From contig NZ_CP044532.1 of NCBI RefSeq assembly GCF_026427775.1, forward strand, positions 2,356,001 to 2,420,000: a DNA stretch of 64,000 nucleotides, written 5' to 3'. The position numbers and the translations under genes are program-made. Within the stretch, counting starts at the first letter, position 1; each line of letters starts with the position of its first letter. The stretch comes from Arthrobacter sp. CDRTa11 (lineage in GTDB: Bacteria; Actinomycetota; Actinomycetes; Actinomycetales; Micrococcaceae). Shown here one piece after another: positions 25,897 to 34,580 of the stretch. The notes under the pieces are model-generated. The model made no database searches and was not told the DNA's origin. It saw nothing but the letters and a program-made list of their open reading frames with translations.

Positions 25897-26736
25897 ATGC
25901 GCGTAAGCAAGGCAGCGGATACCGATATCGAAGCAGTCGGATCCATGCGTGAGGGAGTACTGGACCAGAAACACCTGCTGTTCGGTGAGGACGGCTCACC
26001 GAACAATTACGACCTGAACATGGGCCACACCGGCGGCGGTGGGTGGCGGACCCCGCGTCACCGGCACAACTTTGACCAGGTCCGCTACGTGATCAAAGGC
26101 CGGCTGCCCTACTCCGAGGAGGATTTCCTGGAGGAAGGCTGGGTCGGGTACTTCCCCGAGAGTGTCCACTACGGCCCGCAGGAACGCGCCGAAGGCCTCC
26201 GCACACTGGTTCTCCAGTCCGGCGGCGCCAGCGGCCAGGGCTACCTGTCCGTCGCCCAGCGCGAAGCGACCAACGCTGATCTGGAAAAGACCGGCGAGTT
26301 CAAGAAGGGTATGTACCACTACACCGACGCCAACGGCGCCGAGAAGGTCGTGGACGGCTCCCAGGCGATCTTCGAACACGCCACCGGTGGCAAGCTCGAA
26401 TTCGCCACCCCCCGCTACGAAGACGTCATCGCCATGAACCCAGACGCCTACGACTGGCTCCCCTCAGCCGATCAGGGCGTGGCCGAGAAATGGCTGGGCA
26501 CCTTCACCGAGCGCAACTTCCGCATCGGCTTCGTCCGCCTGGATGCCGGCGCCGTTTACCAGGCAGGCCAGTTCCCCTCCATCGAAATCCTGTTCCAAAC
26601 CAAGGGCCAGGTCACCGCAGGCGGCGAAAAATACGGCCCCGAAACCGGATACGAATTCCTCGCCAACGAAGGCCCCGTACCCCTCGAAGCCATCGAACCC
26701 ACCGAATTCCTCCGCTTCGTCCTCCACACCTTCTAA
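25897..26736 (+). CDS. Two-domain cupin-like protein, copy 1
   Basis: A 279-residue protein of cupin type. WRTPRHRHNFDQVRYVIKGRLPYSE matches the first cupin metal motif (HxH followed by Gln/Glu and a Gly turn). The C-terminal part (RIGFVRLDAGAVYQAG, EILFQTKGQVTAGGEKYGPETGYEFLANEG) reads as a second jelly-roll without the His pair. No signal peptide. Enzymatic isomerase/dioxygenase or sensing roles are both possible; I cannot name the family. ATG 25897 follows AAAGGAGC. An identical-looking second copy is at 31149-31988, and a GC-rich hairpin follows the stop. Confidence 0.8.
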   Translation: MRVSKAADTDIEAVGSMREGVLDQKHLLFGEDGSPNNYDLNMGHTGGGGWRTPRHRHNFDQVRYVIKGRLPYSEEDFLEEGWVGYFPESVHYGPQERAEGLRTLVLQSGGASGQGYLSVAQREATNADLEKTGEFKKGMYHYTDANGAEKVVDGSQAIFEHATGGKLEFATPRYEDVIAMNPDAYDWLPSADQGVAEKWLGTFTERNFRIGFVRLDAGAVYQAGQFPSIEILFQTKGQVTAGGEKYGPETGYEFLANEGPVPLEAIEPTEFLRFVLHTF

Positions 26737-26751
26737 ACCACCACGGGCCAA

Positions 26752-26775
26752 CACGGGGCCCACAAGGGCCCCGTG
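26752..26775 (+). terminator. Hairpin after cupin copy 1
   Basis: CACGGGGCCC-ACAA-GGGCCCCGTG, a perfect 10-base stem 16 bases after the stop, followed by a C-rich run rather than T residues. It may partly insulate the racemase gene from the cupin transcript. Confidence 0.6.
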
Positions 26776-26916
26776 CTCACCCCCACCCCCCCGCGGGCAA
26801 GCACACGGAAGATCAAAGCCCGCATCTCCAACTAGTTGGAGCCACCCATGCATACCAGATCTGCCCTGATGAATCTTCAGACGCGTCAGGCATCCACACC
26901 AAAGGAAGTAACCAGC

Positions 26917-27594
26917 GTGCCCAAGAAAATCGCGATTCTGCACACAAGCTTTGTTTTCGTTTCTGTCGAGCCTGTGATCAATGACCTCATTGCTGAGCTC
27001 ATTCCCGATGCTGAAGTCATGCACTTTGTAGACTCCGACGTACTGGCAACAGTTGTGCGCGAGCAAGGTATTTCACCCAACAGTGAGGCACGAATGACCC
27101 ATCTGGCGCAGGCGGCTGAAGCAGCAGGCGCGGACATCATCTTCTCCGCATGCTCTTCCTTGGGACCGGCTCTGGACGTCGCCGCCCGAAACGTTCATAC
27201 CCCTGTGGTGAAAATTGACGAGGCGATGGCGCTGACCGCCGCCCGTGAAGGCAACCGCATTGGCGTCCTGGCCACCGTACCCACCACGCTTGGTCCGACA
27301 TCTGATCTGATCCAGGCAAAAGCAGATGAAATCGGGCGCAGCATCACACTCGAGCAGCGGTTGTGCGAAGGAGCATTCTCAGTCCTCATGTCGGGGGACC
27401 GCGAAAAGCACGATGCCATGATCATTGAGCAGGCGACGGATCTCGCCAAAAACGTTGACATGATCGTTCTTGCGCAGGCATCCATGAACCGTCTTGCCGG
27501 GGTTCTCCAGGAGAAGACCGGGATGACCGTGCTGTCGAGCCCCCGTATCGGCGTGGACTACCTCGCTCAGCGCGTCGCGGAGCTCCCCGCGTGA
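26917..27594 (+). CDS. Asp/Glu racemase family protein
   Basis: A 225-residue protein of the aspartate/glutamate/hydantoin racemase superfamily. It starts PKKIAILHTSFVFV; FSACSSLGPALD carries the first candidate catalytic Cys and RLCEGAFSVLMSGDREKHD the second Cys region. MIVLAQASMNRLAG is the typical penultimate segment. GTG 26917 has AAAGGA 10 bases upstream; an ATG at 26836 in frame encodes an unlikely leader. Racemases of this group also include maleate isomerases and decarboxylases, so the reaction is open. It follows the cupin on the same strand. Confidence 0.87.
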   Translation: MPKKIAILHTSFVFVSVEPVINDLIAELIPDAEVMHFVDSDVLATVVREQGISPNSEARMTHLAQAAEAAGADIIFSACSSLGPALDVAARNVHTPVVKIDEAMALTAAREGNRIGVLATVPTTLGPTSDLIQAKADEIGRSITLEQRLCEGAFSVLMSGDREKHDAMIIEQATDLAKNVDMIVLAQASMNRLAGVLQEKTGMTVLSSPRIGVDYLAQRVAELPA

Positions 27595-27785
27595 CACTGA
27601 CGAATTGACCGGGAACGCCACGGCTGTCTGAACGGTTTCATCGAGGAGTTCCAGTCTTAGCGTTCCTGGGTCAGCCACTTTTCGTTTGCTCAAGCCACCG
27701 TGCTTTCTGATCCCTGTAATGTGCAGCTGCGGACCTTCTGAAGCAGGTCCAAGCATTGGTTTGGCCTTCAAAGAGTGGAGGGTCC

Positions 27786-28457
27786 ATGAACGTAGACGGG
27801 CCGGAATCACGTAGCTGGCTTTGGATGCTGATTGCGTCCGCTGTCCTGTCCCAAATCGCCCTAAATCTCGTACGCCCGTTGATTTCCTATAAAGTGCTGG
27901 CTTTGGGCGGTGACTCCATCACCATCGGTCTGACGTCGGCATCGTTCGCGCTGGTACCGGTGGCCGCAGCTCTATGGCTCGGCAGGATATCCGACAGGTG
28001 CAGCTCCCTGCGGGGAATCGTGACTATCGGAGCGCTGCTCCTTGCCGTCGGGCCTTTTGTACTTGCAGTGTCTCCGTCCCTTGTCTTGGTCATCTTAGCG
28101 AGTGCTCTACCCGGCGTAGGTCAATTGTGCTTCGTGATCGCCGGACAATCGGCGATCGCTAGATTCGTACCCGCTAACCTGATGGATGCGGGAGCCCTGA
28201 TGGCCATCACCGGGTTCTTTCTGGGTTTGGGACAGCCAATCACGATGGTGCTTGTTGCTCGGGCCGTTCCACCAGCTTCCCGAGGAGCGGCACTGGCCCT
28301 GCGCCTACTCGGCAATCGGGTAGGCCAGGTAGGCCTGCCCGCCGCGGCGGGGCTGCTGGCGGCTCCCGTTGGGCCCAGCGGAGCGCTCTGGATGTCTTGC
28401 GCCGTGCTCGCGGCCGCGTCGGTGCGCTGGCCCACGAACAAGCGCGACCCGGCCTGA
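27786..28457 (+). CDS. Shortened MFS transporter (probably defective)
   Basis: A 223-residue hydrophobic protein, about half the usual 400 residues. TM1-5 of a major facilitator are present, including the loop 2-3 signature LWLGRISDRCSSLRGI. After LGLGQPITMVLVARAVPPASRGAALALRLLGNRVGQ the sequence resembles the loop and helices near the C-terminal end (GLPAAAGLLAAPVGPSGALWMS). This looks like an internal in-frame deletion of the central helices. ATG 27786 follows GGAGGG. Transport activity is doubtful. Confidence 0.6.
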   Translation: MNVDGPESRSWLWMLIASAVLSQIALNLVRPLISYKVLALGGDSITIGLTSASFALVPVAAALWLGRISDRCSSLRGIVTIGALLLAVGPFVLAVSPSLVLVILASALPGVGQLCFVIAGQSAIARFVPANLMDAGALMAITGFFLGLGQPITMVLVARAVPPASRGAALALRLLGNRVGQVGLPAAAGLLAAPVGPSGALWMSCAVLAAASVRWPTNKRDPA

Positions 28458-28568
28458 TCCTGCGGACGACCCACCGCACGCCTGGTGATCCCACGGCTGC
28501 TTTGGTGCTGGTTCAGCAGTTTGACGATCAATTTTGGAGCAGTCACCCGGTGACATGGGGGAGTGCGC

Positions 28569-29420
28569 TTAACGGGTGAGGGTGGCCAGGGCGCTGACAG
28601 CGAAATTCCTGGCTGAGGTGTTCCAATGACCCAGTAAGCTCTGGAGGTTTTCGCCGTCGGCACGGTGGCCTGGCAGCTGCTCCTGCAACGTGGCGAGCAC
28701 GCCAGTACGAAGTTCGGTGTTGAAGTTTACCTTTCCCACGTTCATGGACGCCGCCTTCATCAGTTCCTCCGCAGGGATGCCGGAGGCACCGTGCAGCACC
28801 AAGGGAATGTGAGTCCGCACCGCGATGTCTTGCAGTACGTCCCAGCGCAGCCGGGGCTCACCCTTGTACCTGCCGTGGACGTTGCCGACCGCCACTGCCA
28901 GCAGTTCGGCGCCGGTGCGGGACACGAAGTCCTCCACCTGCGAGGAGTCGGTCAGGCCGGCCACGGACACACCGGACTGGTCAGCACCGAACGCCCGGTC
29001 CTCATCACCGGCAAGGCCGCCCAGCTCTGCTTCAAGCACGACGTCGGGACCCAGCAGAGCGCGGGCCGCAACGACCAGTGCAATGTTGTCCTTGTAGGGA
29101 AGGGAGGAACCGTCCGCAAGGACGGAATCCGCCCCCGCCGCGACGGCATCGACCATCACTTTCAGGTCTGAGGCGTGGTCCAGCTGGACCGCCACGGGAA
29201 CATCGGCGGTGTCCGCCAGGCCCCGAAGCGCTGCCATCAGCCGCAGGCCGTTTGGGGTTGCGGCGGTTTTGGGGGCAACGAGTAGGATGACGCCGCGGCC
29301 GGCTTCCTCTGCCGCCCCCACCACAGCCAGGGCGGTGGTGAAGTCGTAGCAGGTGAACGCGGGAACGGCCGAGCCGTGCTGCAGGGCGGAGGTGACCAGG
29401 TGGTCCAGTCGAGTACGCAT
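28569..29420 (-). CDS. Class II fructose-bisphosphate aldolase family protein
   Basis: A 283-residue zinc aldolase of the FbaA/KbaY/GatY family. VPAFTCYDF, the zinc ligand region VAVQLDHASD, VLEAELGGLAGDED, GNVHGRYKGEPRL and LVLHGASGIP carry the conserved Asp, Glu and His residues, and KVNFNTELR the phosphate-binding end. It is shorter than true FbaA, as in tagatose-type and sugar-acid aldolases. It lies 85 bases after the four-carbon acid kinase on the same strand, so the pair probably phosphorylates and then cleaves a sugar acid. ATG 29420 is preceded by an in-frame TTG. Confidence 0.92.
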   Translation of the reverse strand: MRTRLDHLVTSALQHGSAVPAFTCYDFTTALAVVGAAEEAGRGVILLVAPKTAATPNGLRLMAALRGLADTADVPVAVQLDHASDLKVMVDAVAAGADSVLADGSSLPYKDNIALVVAARALLGPDVVLEAELGGLAGDEDRAFGADQSGVSVAGLTDSSQVEDFVSRTGAELLAVAVGNVHGRYKGEPRLRWDVLQDIAVRTHIPLVLHGASGIPAEELMKAASMNVGKVNFNTELRTGVLATLQEQLPGHRADGENLQSLLGHWNTSARNFAVSALATLTR

Positions 29421-29505
29421 CAAACGCCTAGGCCTTTCATATGATCCAGTGGACGAATGTCAGGACGATCCTGGCTCGGCTCAAGTTCGTCCTGAAATTT
29501 CCGGG

Positions 29506-31008
29506 TTAGAAGGTGTTACTGAGCTTGCGCGTGACATCTGCGAGGGACTGGTCGTCACCCACGTTGCCGGCGAAGACGATGTACGGGATGCCCTTGGCGG
29601 GGCCGTCCACAGGCTCCCAGAGGGAGACAATGCCCGGCAGCATGGGCCCGCGGACAATCGCATGGCGGATTTCCAGGCCGTGCGCGGCAACGTCGGAGGA
29701 CGTGATGCCGCCCTTGGCGATGACGAACCGCGGCGGGAAAGTCTTCAGGGTCCGGTTCACCACGGCGACGACGGCGGCAGACACCGTGCGCGCGATCCGC
29801 AGGCTTTCGGTAGGATCGTCGGTTTTGATCAGTATGCGGCTGGTGTGGACGATGACGTCGCCGCTGCGCAGTGCGTCCACGACCGTGTCCACGGTCTCGT
29901 CCAGGTAGGCGTCAACGGCTGCAGTGGTTTCGGCGGCGAGCAATTTCTCCACGTCAATCTCAACAATCCGAGCCGAGCTGTGTTGTTCGGTCAGGGCCTT
30001 GAGCTGACGGGTAGTGACGCCCACATGGGAGCCGACGACGATCAGTCCGCCGGCCTCAGACGGCGTGTTGCCGGCGTAGGCCTCGGCGCCGCTGAGTTCC
30101 GTGCGGATTTCTTGGCCAATTCGGGCACGGCCAAACGGCGGGCCCACCCGGCATAGGAGCTTCTTGCCTCGCCGTTCGGCTTCCTCCAGCCCCAGTGCCA
30201 ATGCCCGAAGGTCATTCTCGGTGACGATGTCGGCCACTATGGGAGTGGAATCAGCAGCAGCCTCGATGGCATCGGCGATGGCGTTGGCGCTGGTCCTTGC
30301 CCTGTCGGCCGGGTTTTCGGCTGAAGCCCCGGCGCGGATGATGTTTAAGTCCAAAACAATCACCGAGGCCGCGGCGAAGCGTCCCTGGGACTTCTCCTGC
30401 ACGTAGTTGGCCATGACGGAGGTGGTGAAGCCGAAGGTGGCGTCCTTGGCGAATTCCGTCTCCGACACCGGGGTGAGGGTGCCAGCCGCATCGCCTGTGC
30501 CGCGCATGTAGTGGACGCCGCCGATGGTGACGCGCCCGGCGTCGGGGAAGGCTGGGACCAGCACAACGCCATCGGTCTTTTCTCCGCTGACGTCCGCCAC
30601 AGTGGCAGCGATGACGTCCGGCTCCAGTGGGTAGTGGCCGCGAAGGGTGGAATCGCTGCGGCTGACGAAGCCCAGGCGCAGTTCCTCAGGCGACCCCGCT
30701 GCTGCCAGGGCGTTGCGGACCACTTCTTCATTCCGGGCGGCCGCTTCGGCAGGGTCCAGGCTGCGGGTATTGGTGAGGACGTAGACGGCGGGCTTGGACT
30801 GGCTGAACGCCCAGATGAAGTCCTCAACTTCCCAGCGAGTGAGCACGGGCAGATCTGCCACGGACTGTGTGCCGGTGGGGTCGTCGTCGAGCACCACCAG
30901 GACACGGGGGATCTCCGCGTTGGAAGAGGCAAGGGCATCAGCCACGGTCTGGGCGGAGATCGGGACCTCGGCCGGGTAGGCGGCCAGAACGTCTGCTTCA
31001 AGCGTCAC
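29506..31008 (-). CDS. Four-carbon acid sugar kinase family protein (DUF1537)
   Basis: A 500-residue two-domain kinase of the DtnK/OtnK type, which phosphorylates D-threonate, D-erythronate or related sugar acids. The N-terminal domain has VVLDDDPTGTQSVADLPVLT, VYVLTNTRS and VSRSDSTLRGHYPLE. The C-terminal nucleotide-binding domain has FVIAKGGITSSDVA and VSLWEPVDGPAKGIPYIVFAGNVGDDQ, the conserved GGxT/SS and GNxG elements. GTG 31008 follows CGGAG. Directly downstream is the class II aldolase. Upstream on the same strand, 140 bases away, lies cupin copy 2. Confidence 0.93.
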   Translation of the reverse strand: MTLEADVLAAYPAEVPISAQTVADALASSNAEIPRVLVVLDDDPTGTQSVADLPVLTRWEVEDFIWAFSQSKPAVYVLTNTRSLDPAEAAARNEEVVRNALAAAGSPEELRLGFVSRSDSTLRGHYPLEPDVIAATVADVSGEKTDGVVLVPAFPDAGRVTIGGVHYMRGTGDAAGTLTPVSETEFAKDATFGFTTSVMANYVQEKSQGRFAAASVIVLDLNIIRAGASAENPADRARTSANAIADAIEAAADSTPIVADIVTENDLRALALGLEEAERRGKKLLCRVGPPFGRARIGQEIRTELSGAEAYAGNTPSEAGGLIVVGSHVGVTTRQLKALTEQHSSARIVEIDVEKLLAAETTAAVDAYLDETVDTVVDALRSGDVIVHTSRILIKTDDPTESLRIARTVSAAVVAVVNRTLKTFPPRFVIAKGGITSSDVAAHGLEIRHAIVRGPMLPGIVSLWEPVDGPAKGIPYIVFAGNVGDDQSLADVTRKLSNTF

Positions 31009-31109
31009 TATTTACTCCGTTGTAATGAAAGGTTTCGGTAAAGCTCAATTCGTGCTGGTTGCGTCCGAATTTGCTGTATATCTGGTCACCCGTGGGGGGT
31101 GGGGGTGAG

Positions 31110-31133
31110 CACGGGGCCCTTGTGGGCCCCGTG
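31110..31133 (-). terminator. Hairpin after cupin copy 2
   Basis: Mirror copy of the hairpin at 26752-26775, here lying between cupin copy 2 and the kinase gene. Confidence 0.6.
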
Positions 31134-31148
31134 TTGGCCCGTGGTGGT

Positions 31149-31988
31149 TTAGAAGGTGTGGAGGACGAAGCGGAGGAATTCGGTGGGTTCGATGGCTTCG
31201 AGGGGTACGGGGCCTTCGTTGGCGAGGAATTCGTATCCGGTTTCGGGGCCGTATTTTTCGCCGCCTGCGGTGACCTGGCCCTTGGTTTGGAACAGGATTT
31301 CGATGGAGGGGAACTGGCCTGCCTGGTAAACGGCGCCGGCATCCAGGCGGACGAAGCCGATGCGGAAGTTGCGCTCGGTGAAGGTGCCCAGCCATTTCTC
31401 GGCCACGCCCTGATCGGCTGAGGGGAGCCAGTCGTAGGCGTCTGGGTTCATGGCGATGACGTCTTCGTAGCGGGGGGTGGCGAATTCGAGCTTGCCACCG
31501 GTGGCGTGTTCGAAGATCGCCTGGGAGCCGTCCACGACCTTCTCGGCGCCGTTGGCGTCGGTGTAGTGGTACATACCCTTCTTGAACTCGCCGGTCTTTT
31601 CCAGATCAGCGTTGGTCGCTTCGCGCTGGGCGACGGACAGGTAGCCCTGGCCGCTGGCGCCGCCGGACTGGAGAACCAGTGTGCGGAGGCCTTCGGCGCG
31701 TTCCTGCGGGCCGTAGTGGACACTCTCGGGGAAGTACCCGACCCAGCCTTCCTCCAGGAAATCCTCCTCGGAGTAGGGCAGCCGGCCTTTGATCACGTAG
31801 CGGACCTGGTCAAAGTTGTGCCGGTGACGCGGGGTCCGCCACCCACCGCCGCCGGTGTGGCCCATGTTCAGGTCGTAATTGTTCGGTGAGCCGTCCTCAC
31901 CGAACAGCAGGTGTTTCTGGTCCAGTACTCCCTCACGCATGGATCCGACTGCTTCGATATCGGTATCCGCTGCCTTGCTTACGCGCAT
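31149..31988 (-). CDS. Two-domain cupin-like protein, copy 2
   Basis: 279 residues, same protein as copy 1 at 25897-26736 as far as I can read, including the HRHNFDQVRYVIKG metal motif. It points toward the sugar-acid kinase and aldolase instead of the racemase. Identity over the whole gene, including third codon positions, means either a recent duplication or continuing gene conversion. Start ATG 31988 has the same AAAGGAGC site. Confidence 0.8.
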   Translation of the reverse strand: MRVSKAADTDIEAVGSMREGVLDQKHLLFGEDGSPNNYDLNMGHTGGGGWRTPRHRHNFDQVRYVIKGRLPYSEEDFLEEGWVGYFPESVHYGPQERAEGLRTLVLQSGGASGQGYLSVAQREATNADLEKTGEFKKGMYHYTDANGAEKVVDGSQAIFEHATGGKLEFATPRYEDVIAMNPDAYDWLPSADQGVAEKWLGTFTERNFRIGFVRLDAGAVYQAGQFPSIEILFQTKGQVTAGGEKYGPETGYEFLANEGPVPLEAIEPTEFLRFVLHTF

Positions 31989-32094
31989 CTCCAGCTCCTT
32001 TATAAAGTCGAGTCATCCCCCGGCAAGATCCGCGGGGGGCGCGGCGTCCGGTCCGCCGCTGCTATCGTGCAGACCGGTCGCCGTCCATTGACAC

Positions 32095-32113
32095 TATCCC
32101 ACATGACGGGATA
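32095..32113. promoter_or_regulatory. Shared operator, site B', duplicate of site B
   Basis: TATCCC-ACATGAC-GGGATA, the reverse complement of site B, with the same face-to-face promoter elements. It serves cupin copy 2 leftward and SDR copy 2 rightward. Confidence 0.75.
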
Positions 32114-32254
32114 TTGTTCAATAGCAAGGCCGGGCACACCGCCTCCTGTTTTCCCGATAACGCCCAGCCGGTTATGGGTCATTGCTGTCCAGGACAGCAC
32201 CCCGTTCACCACTGCCTGCACGACCATCACGACGCGAAACCACGAGGATCGACC

Positions 32255-33079
32255 ATGACGACGACACCCCTGACTCACATTCCCCATGACTCCGGCGTGC
32301 CGGCATCAGCGCGGGACTTCAGCGTCGAGGGGCGGGTGGTCATTGTCACCGGCGCAGCCCAGGGCATCGGCCGGGAACTCGCGCGCCAGTTCGCCGCGGC
32401 CGGAGCCGTTGCCGTGGTAGCTGACCTCGCCATCGACAAGGCCGAAGCAGTCGTGAAGGAAATTCATGACGCCGGCGGGGTAGGTCTGGCCGTAAAGGTG
32501 AACGTGGCCGACGAAGCGTCCGTCACGGCCATGGTCGACACCGTGATCCAAACATGGGGCAGGATCGATGTGCTGATCAACAACGCCTCGATCTTCGCCA
32601 GCATCGAAAAGGGCCCGTTCGACCAGATTCCCCTGGATCAGTGGGAAAACGTGCTGAAGGTCAACATCACCGGCACCTACCTCTGCGTCAAGGCAGTCGC
32701 TGCCCATATGCGCAAAGCAGGCTTCGGCCGCATCATCAACATCTCATCCGACGCAGTCACCCGCGGCACCGCGAACTACCTGCACTACGTCACCTCCAAA
32801 TCAGCACTGATCGGCATGACCAACTCCCTGGCCCGCGAACTCGGCAGCCACGGGATCACCGTCAACTGCATCCGGCCCGGCAGCGTCGCCACCGAAGTCG
32901 AACGCACCGTCAACCCCACCGCCGAAATCCGCGAACGCGCCGCGTCCCTCCAATGCATCCCCCGCGGAATGGTCCCCACCGACCTCGTCGGCATCATGTT
33001 CTTCCTGGCCACCCCCGCCGCCGCATTCATCACCGGCCAAACCATCGCCTGCGACGGCGGCTACACCCACAGCAGCTAA
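32255..33079 (+). CDS. Short-chain dehydrogenase/reductase, copy 2
   Basis: 274 residues, with the same VTGAAQGIGRELA, NNAS and YVTSK landmarks as copy 1 at 24806-25630. I see one residue change near the C-terminus (AEIRERAASL here, AEVRERAASL there). Unlike copy 1 it is not followed by ALDH and aldolase genes: the repeat ends 23 bases after the stop and the next gene (IclR) converges. It may be a passenger of the duplication or a spare enzyme dose. Confidence 0.93.
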   Translation: MTTTPLTHIPHDSGVPASARDFSVEGRVVIVTGAAQGIGRELARQFAAAGAVAVVADLAIDKAEAVVKEIHDAGGVGLAVKVNVADEASVTAMVDTVIQTWGRIDVLINNASIFASIEKGPFDQIPLDQWENVLKVNITGTYLCVKAVAAHMRKAGFGRIINISSDAVTRGTANYLHYVTSKSALIGMTNSLARELGSHGITVNCIRPGSVATEVERTVNPTAEIRERAASLQCIPRGMVPTDLVGIMFFLATPAAAFITGQTIACDGGYTHSS

Positions 33080-33102
33080 CCCACCCCACACGCCACCACA
33101 GG

Positions 33103-33457
33103 CAGCGACTTCTTCCAGTGTCATTTATGGTCGGACGTGCCCCAACTATGCGTGATTCTCCCGAAGGAGAAAACGGCTCGACGGCTTAAGTTCTGCTTCC
33201 TCGACTCATGCTCGGGCCAATGTTGTGTCGAAAGACCTTTTGGGTTTGTATGCATATGGGCAGGCGGGCTCGGTCGTTGTGGGAGGGGCCTTGGACTAGG
33301 AAATTGCGGGCACCGACCAGGCGTTGATTTCCAGGTCTCTCTGCTCCAGGCGCCCTTTCGGCGGGATCAGCGAGTGCGGTTGGGAGCACGAGGGGTATTG
33401 GGGCCTCGTGGAATACGAAGGTGCGGTGGCGGGCGCAGGCTGCCCACCGCTTCTTGC
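33103..33457. other. Gene-free stretch between convergent genes
   Basis: About 355 bases between SDR copy 2 and the IclR stop. I see no gene, operator or strong terminator. Confidence 0.4.
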
Positions 33458-34270
33458 TTATGGTCGCTGTTGGTTCTCCAGTAGGCGTTCGGATATGGTC
33501 GACGCCGCTTGTTTGACTGCAATGACCGCTTGCTGGACCTCGACGTCGCGCCGCGCTTTTTCATCCCAGGCGACACCGACGCTGCCCAGGGCTGTCTTTT
33601 GCTCGTTGAAAATCGGTGCTGCGAGGCCGTAGACGCCAGGGTTGAATTCTCCCATGGTCAGCAGGTAGCCGTCCTTCTTTATCTCGCCCAAGGTCTTGCG
33701 GAAGACGCTCCAGGTGCCACCCAGCCCGGCGTCCTCAATTTCGGTGCTGTGACGGGCGTAGATGGCTTTCAGCCGATGGTGGGGGAGATGAGCCAGGATG
33801 ACTTTCGATACTGCTCCTTGAAAGAATGGGCGCCGCTGGCCGCGGCTGAACCGGTTGGCCGGGCTCGATGGGGCACGGGACTCCCCAATGCACAGGACTG
33901 AGTCGCGAAAAGCGGTGCACAGCAGAGCCGAGTGCCCAATCTTGTCCACCAGGTCCTCAAGGACGCCATGGCTGGCCAGGAGCAGCGGATCCGTCTGGCG
34001 AATCTGCAGGTCCATCTCGATGATCCGCGGGCCAAGGCTGTAGTAGCCGTTGCGAACCGTGGTGAGCAGGCCGGCATCATGCAACGTCTTGATGTACCGG
34101 TACCCCGTCGACCTGGAAGTCTCGAGAGACTCGATAATGTCCGCTGTTGACCAAACAGGGTCGGCTTCGCTGAACAGCTCCAGGACGTTCAGCATCCTTG
34201 CCAGACTGCCCGCGCTATCTGGAGCCGCAGTAGCCTCCCCAGCGCCATCCAATGAAACGCGTCCTCCCAT
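33458..34270 (-). CDS. IclR-family transcriptional regulator
   Basis: A 270-residue IclR protein. The winged helix is at residues about 22-85 (SLARMLNVLELFSE, STADIIESLETSRSTGYRYIKTLHDAGLL) and the effector domain follows (HSALLCTAFRDSVLCIGES, RRPFFQGAVSKVILAHLP, YLLTMGEFNPGVYGLAAPIFN). A decayed relative lies at 48125-48870. It sits between the kinase/cupin region and an ALDH-ADH pair on the same strand. Three other regulators here have their own adjacent motifs, so this is a candidate (not proven) for binding the TATCCC-N7-GGGATA operators; no such site is seen at its own promoter. Confidence 0.9.
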   Translation of the reverse strand: MGGRVSLDGAGEATAAPDSAGSLARMLNVLELFSEADPVWSTADIIESLETSRSTGYRYIKTLHDAGLLTTVRNGYYSLGPRIIEMDLQIRQTDPLLLASHGVLEDLVDKIGHSALLCTAFRDSVLCIGESRAPSSPANRFSRGQRRPFFQGAVSKVILAHLPHHRLKAIYARHSTEIEDAGLGGTWSVFRKTLGEIKKDGYLLTMGEFNPGVYGLAAPIFNEQKTALGSVGVAWDEKARRDVEVQQAVIAVKQAASTISERLLENQQRP

Positions 34271-34580
34271 AACCTGACTCCCATCCCTTTCCTTGTGTTA
34301 CCCAGCCAACGGGCGATCAGCGTCCGCGTTGGCGGGCTACCAAACAAGCGGACGCGCCAGGTAGCTACTGCTCTAAGCTCTCTTCAACGATGGGCTTATT
34401 CGACGGGCTACGGTATGTGGTGTCCATTATAGTGCGTAGCTGCCTGGTGGCCGCGTAGAAATGCGACTGGCGATGCCTGCTGCCAATCGAAATGAGGGGC
34501 GGCAGGCATCGGCAGGCACGCTTGTGTGCAGCTTCCGCAAGCCCGAGGCATGAACTTGCATCCGCAGCTCCGCCCGATGC
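34271..34580. other. Gene-free stretch with weak hairpin
   Basis: 310 bases. A stem of TGCCTGCTGCC with a nearly complementary GGCGGCAGGCA (one mismatch, about 34474-34507) could end the ALDH transcript coming from the right. No gene seen. Confidence 0.4.

Larger units (their letters stand above)
24783..26793. repeat. 2.0-kb inverted repeat, left copy (SDR - promoter - cupin)
   Basis: Matches the reverse complement of 31092-33102 base for base with very few changes and no indel I could find: paired positions add up to 57885 throughout, apart from a C-run at the inner end. It covers two complete divergent genes and their promoter region. No terminal inverted repeats or transposase gene are seen at the edges. 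Confidence 0.93.
31092..33102. repeat. 2.0-kb inverted repeat, right copy (cupin - promoter - SDR)
   Basis: Reverse-complement copy of 24783-26793. Inner and outer edges end abruptly against unrelated DNA on both sides. The 4.3-kb segment between the copies could invert by homologous recombination. Confidence 0.93.

Noticed and set aside
29353..30156. 267-codon plus-strand frame opposite the sugar-acid kinase
   Set aside because: Shadow; the minus strand holds all kinase motifs.
24783..33102. Composite transposon bounded by the 2.0-kb inverted repeats
   Set aside because: The repeats carry metabolic genes only; no transposase, no terminal inverted repeats and no target-site duplication could be seen.
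34420..34440. Possible further TATCCC-type operator before the ALDH/IclR region
   Set aside because: Only one poor half-site and no 7-base-spaced partner.
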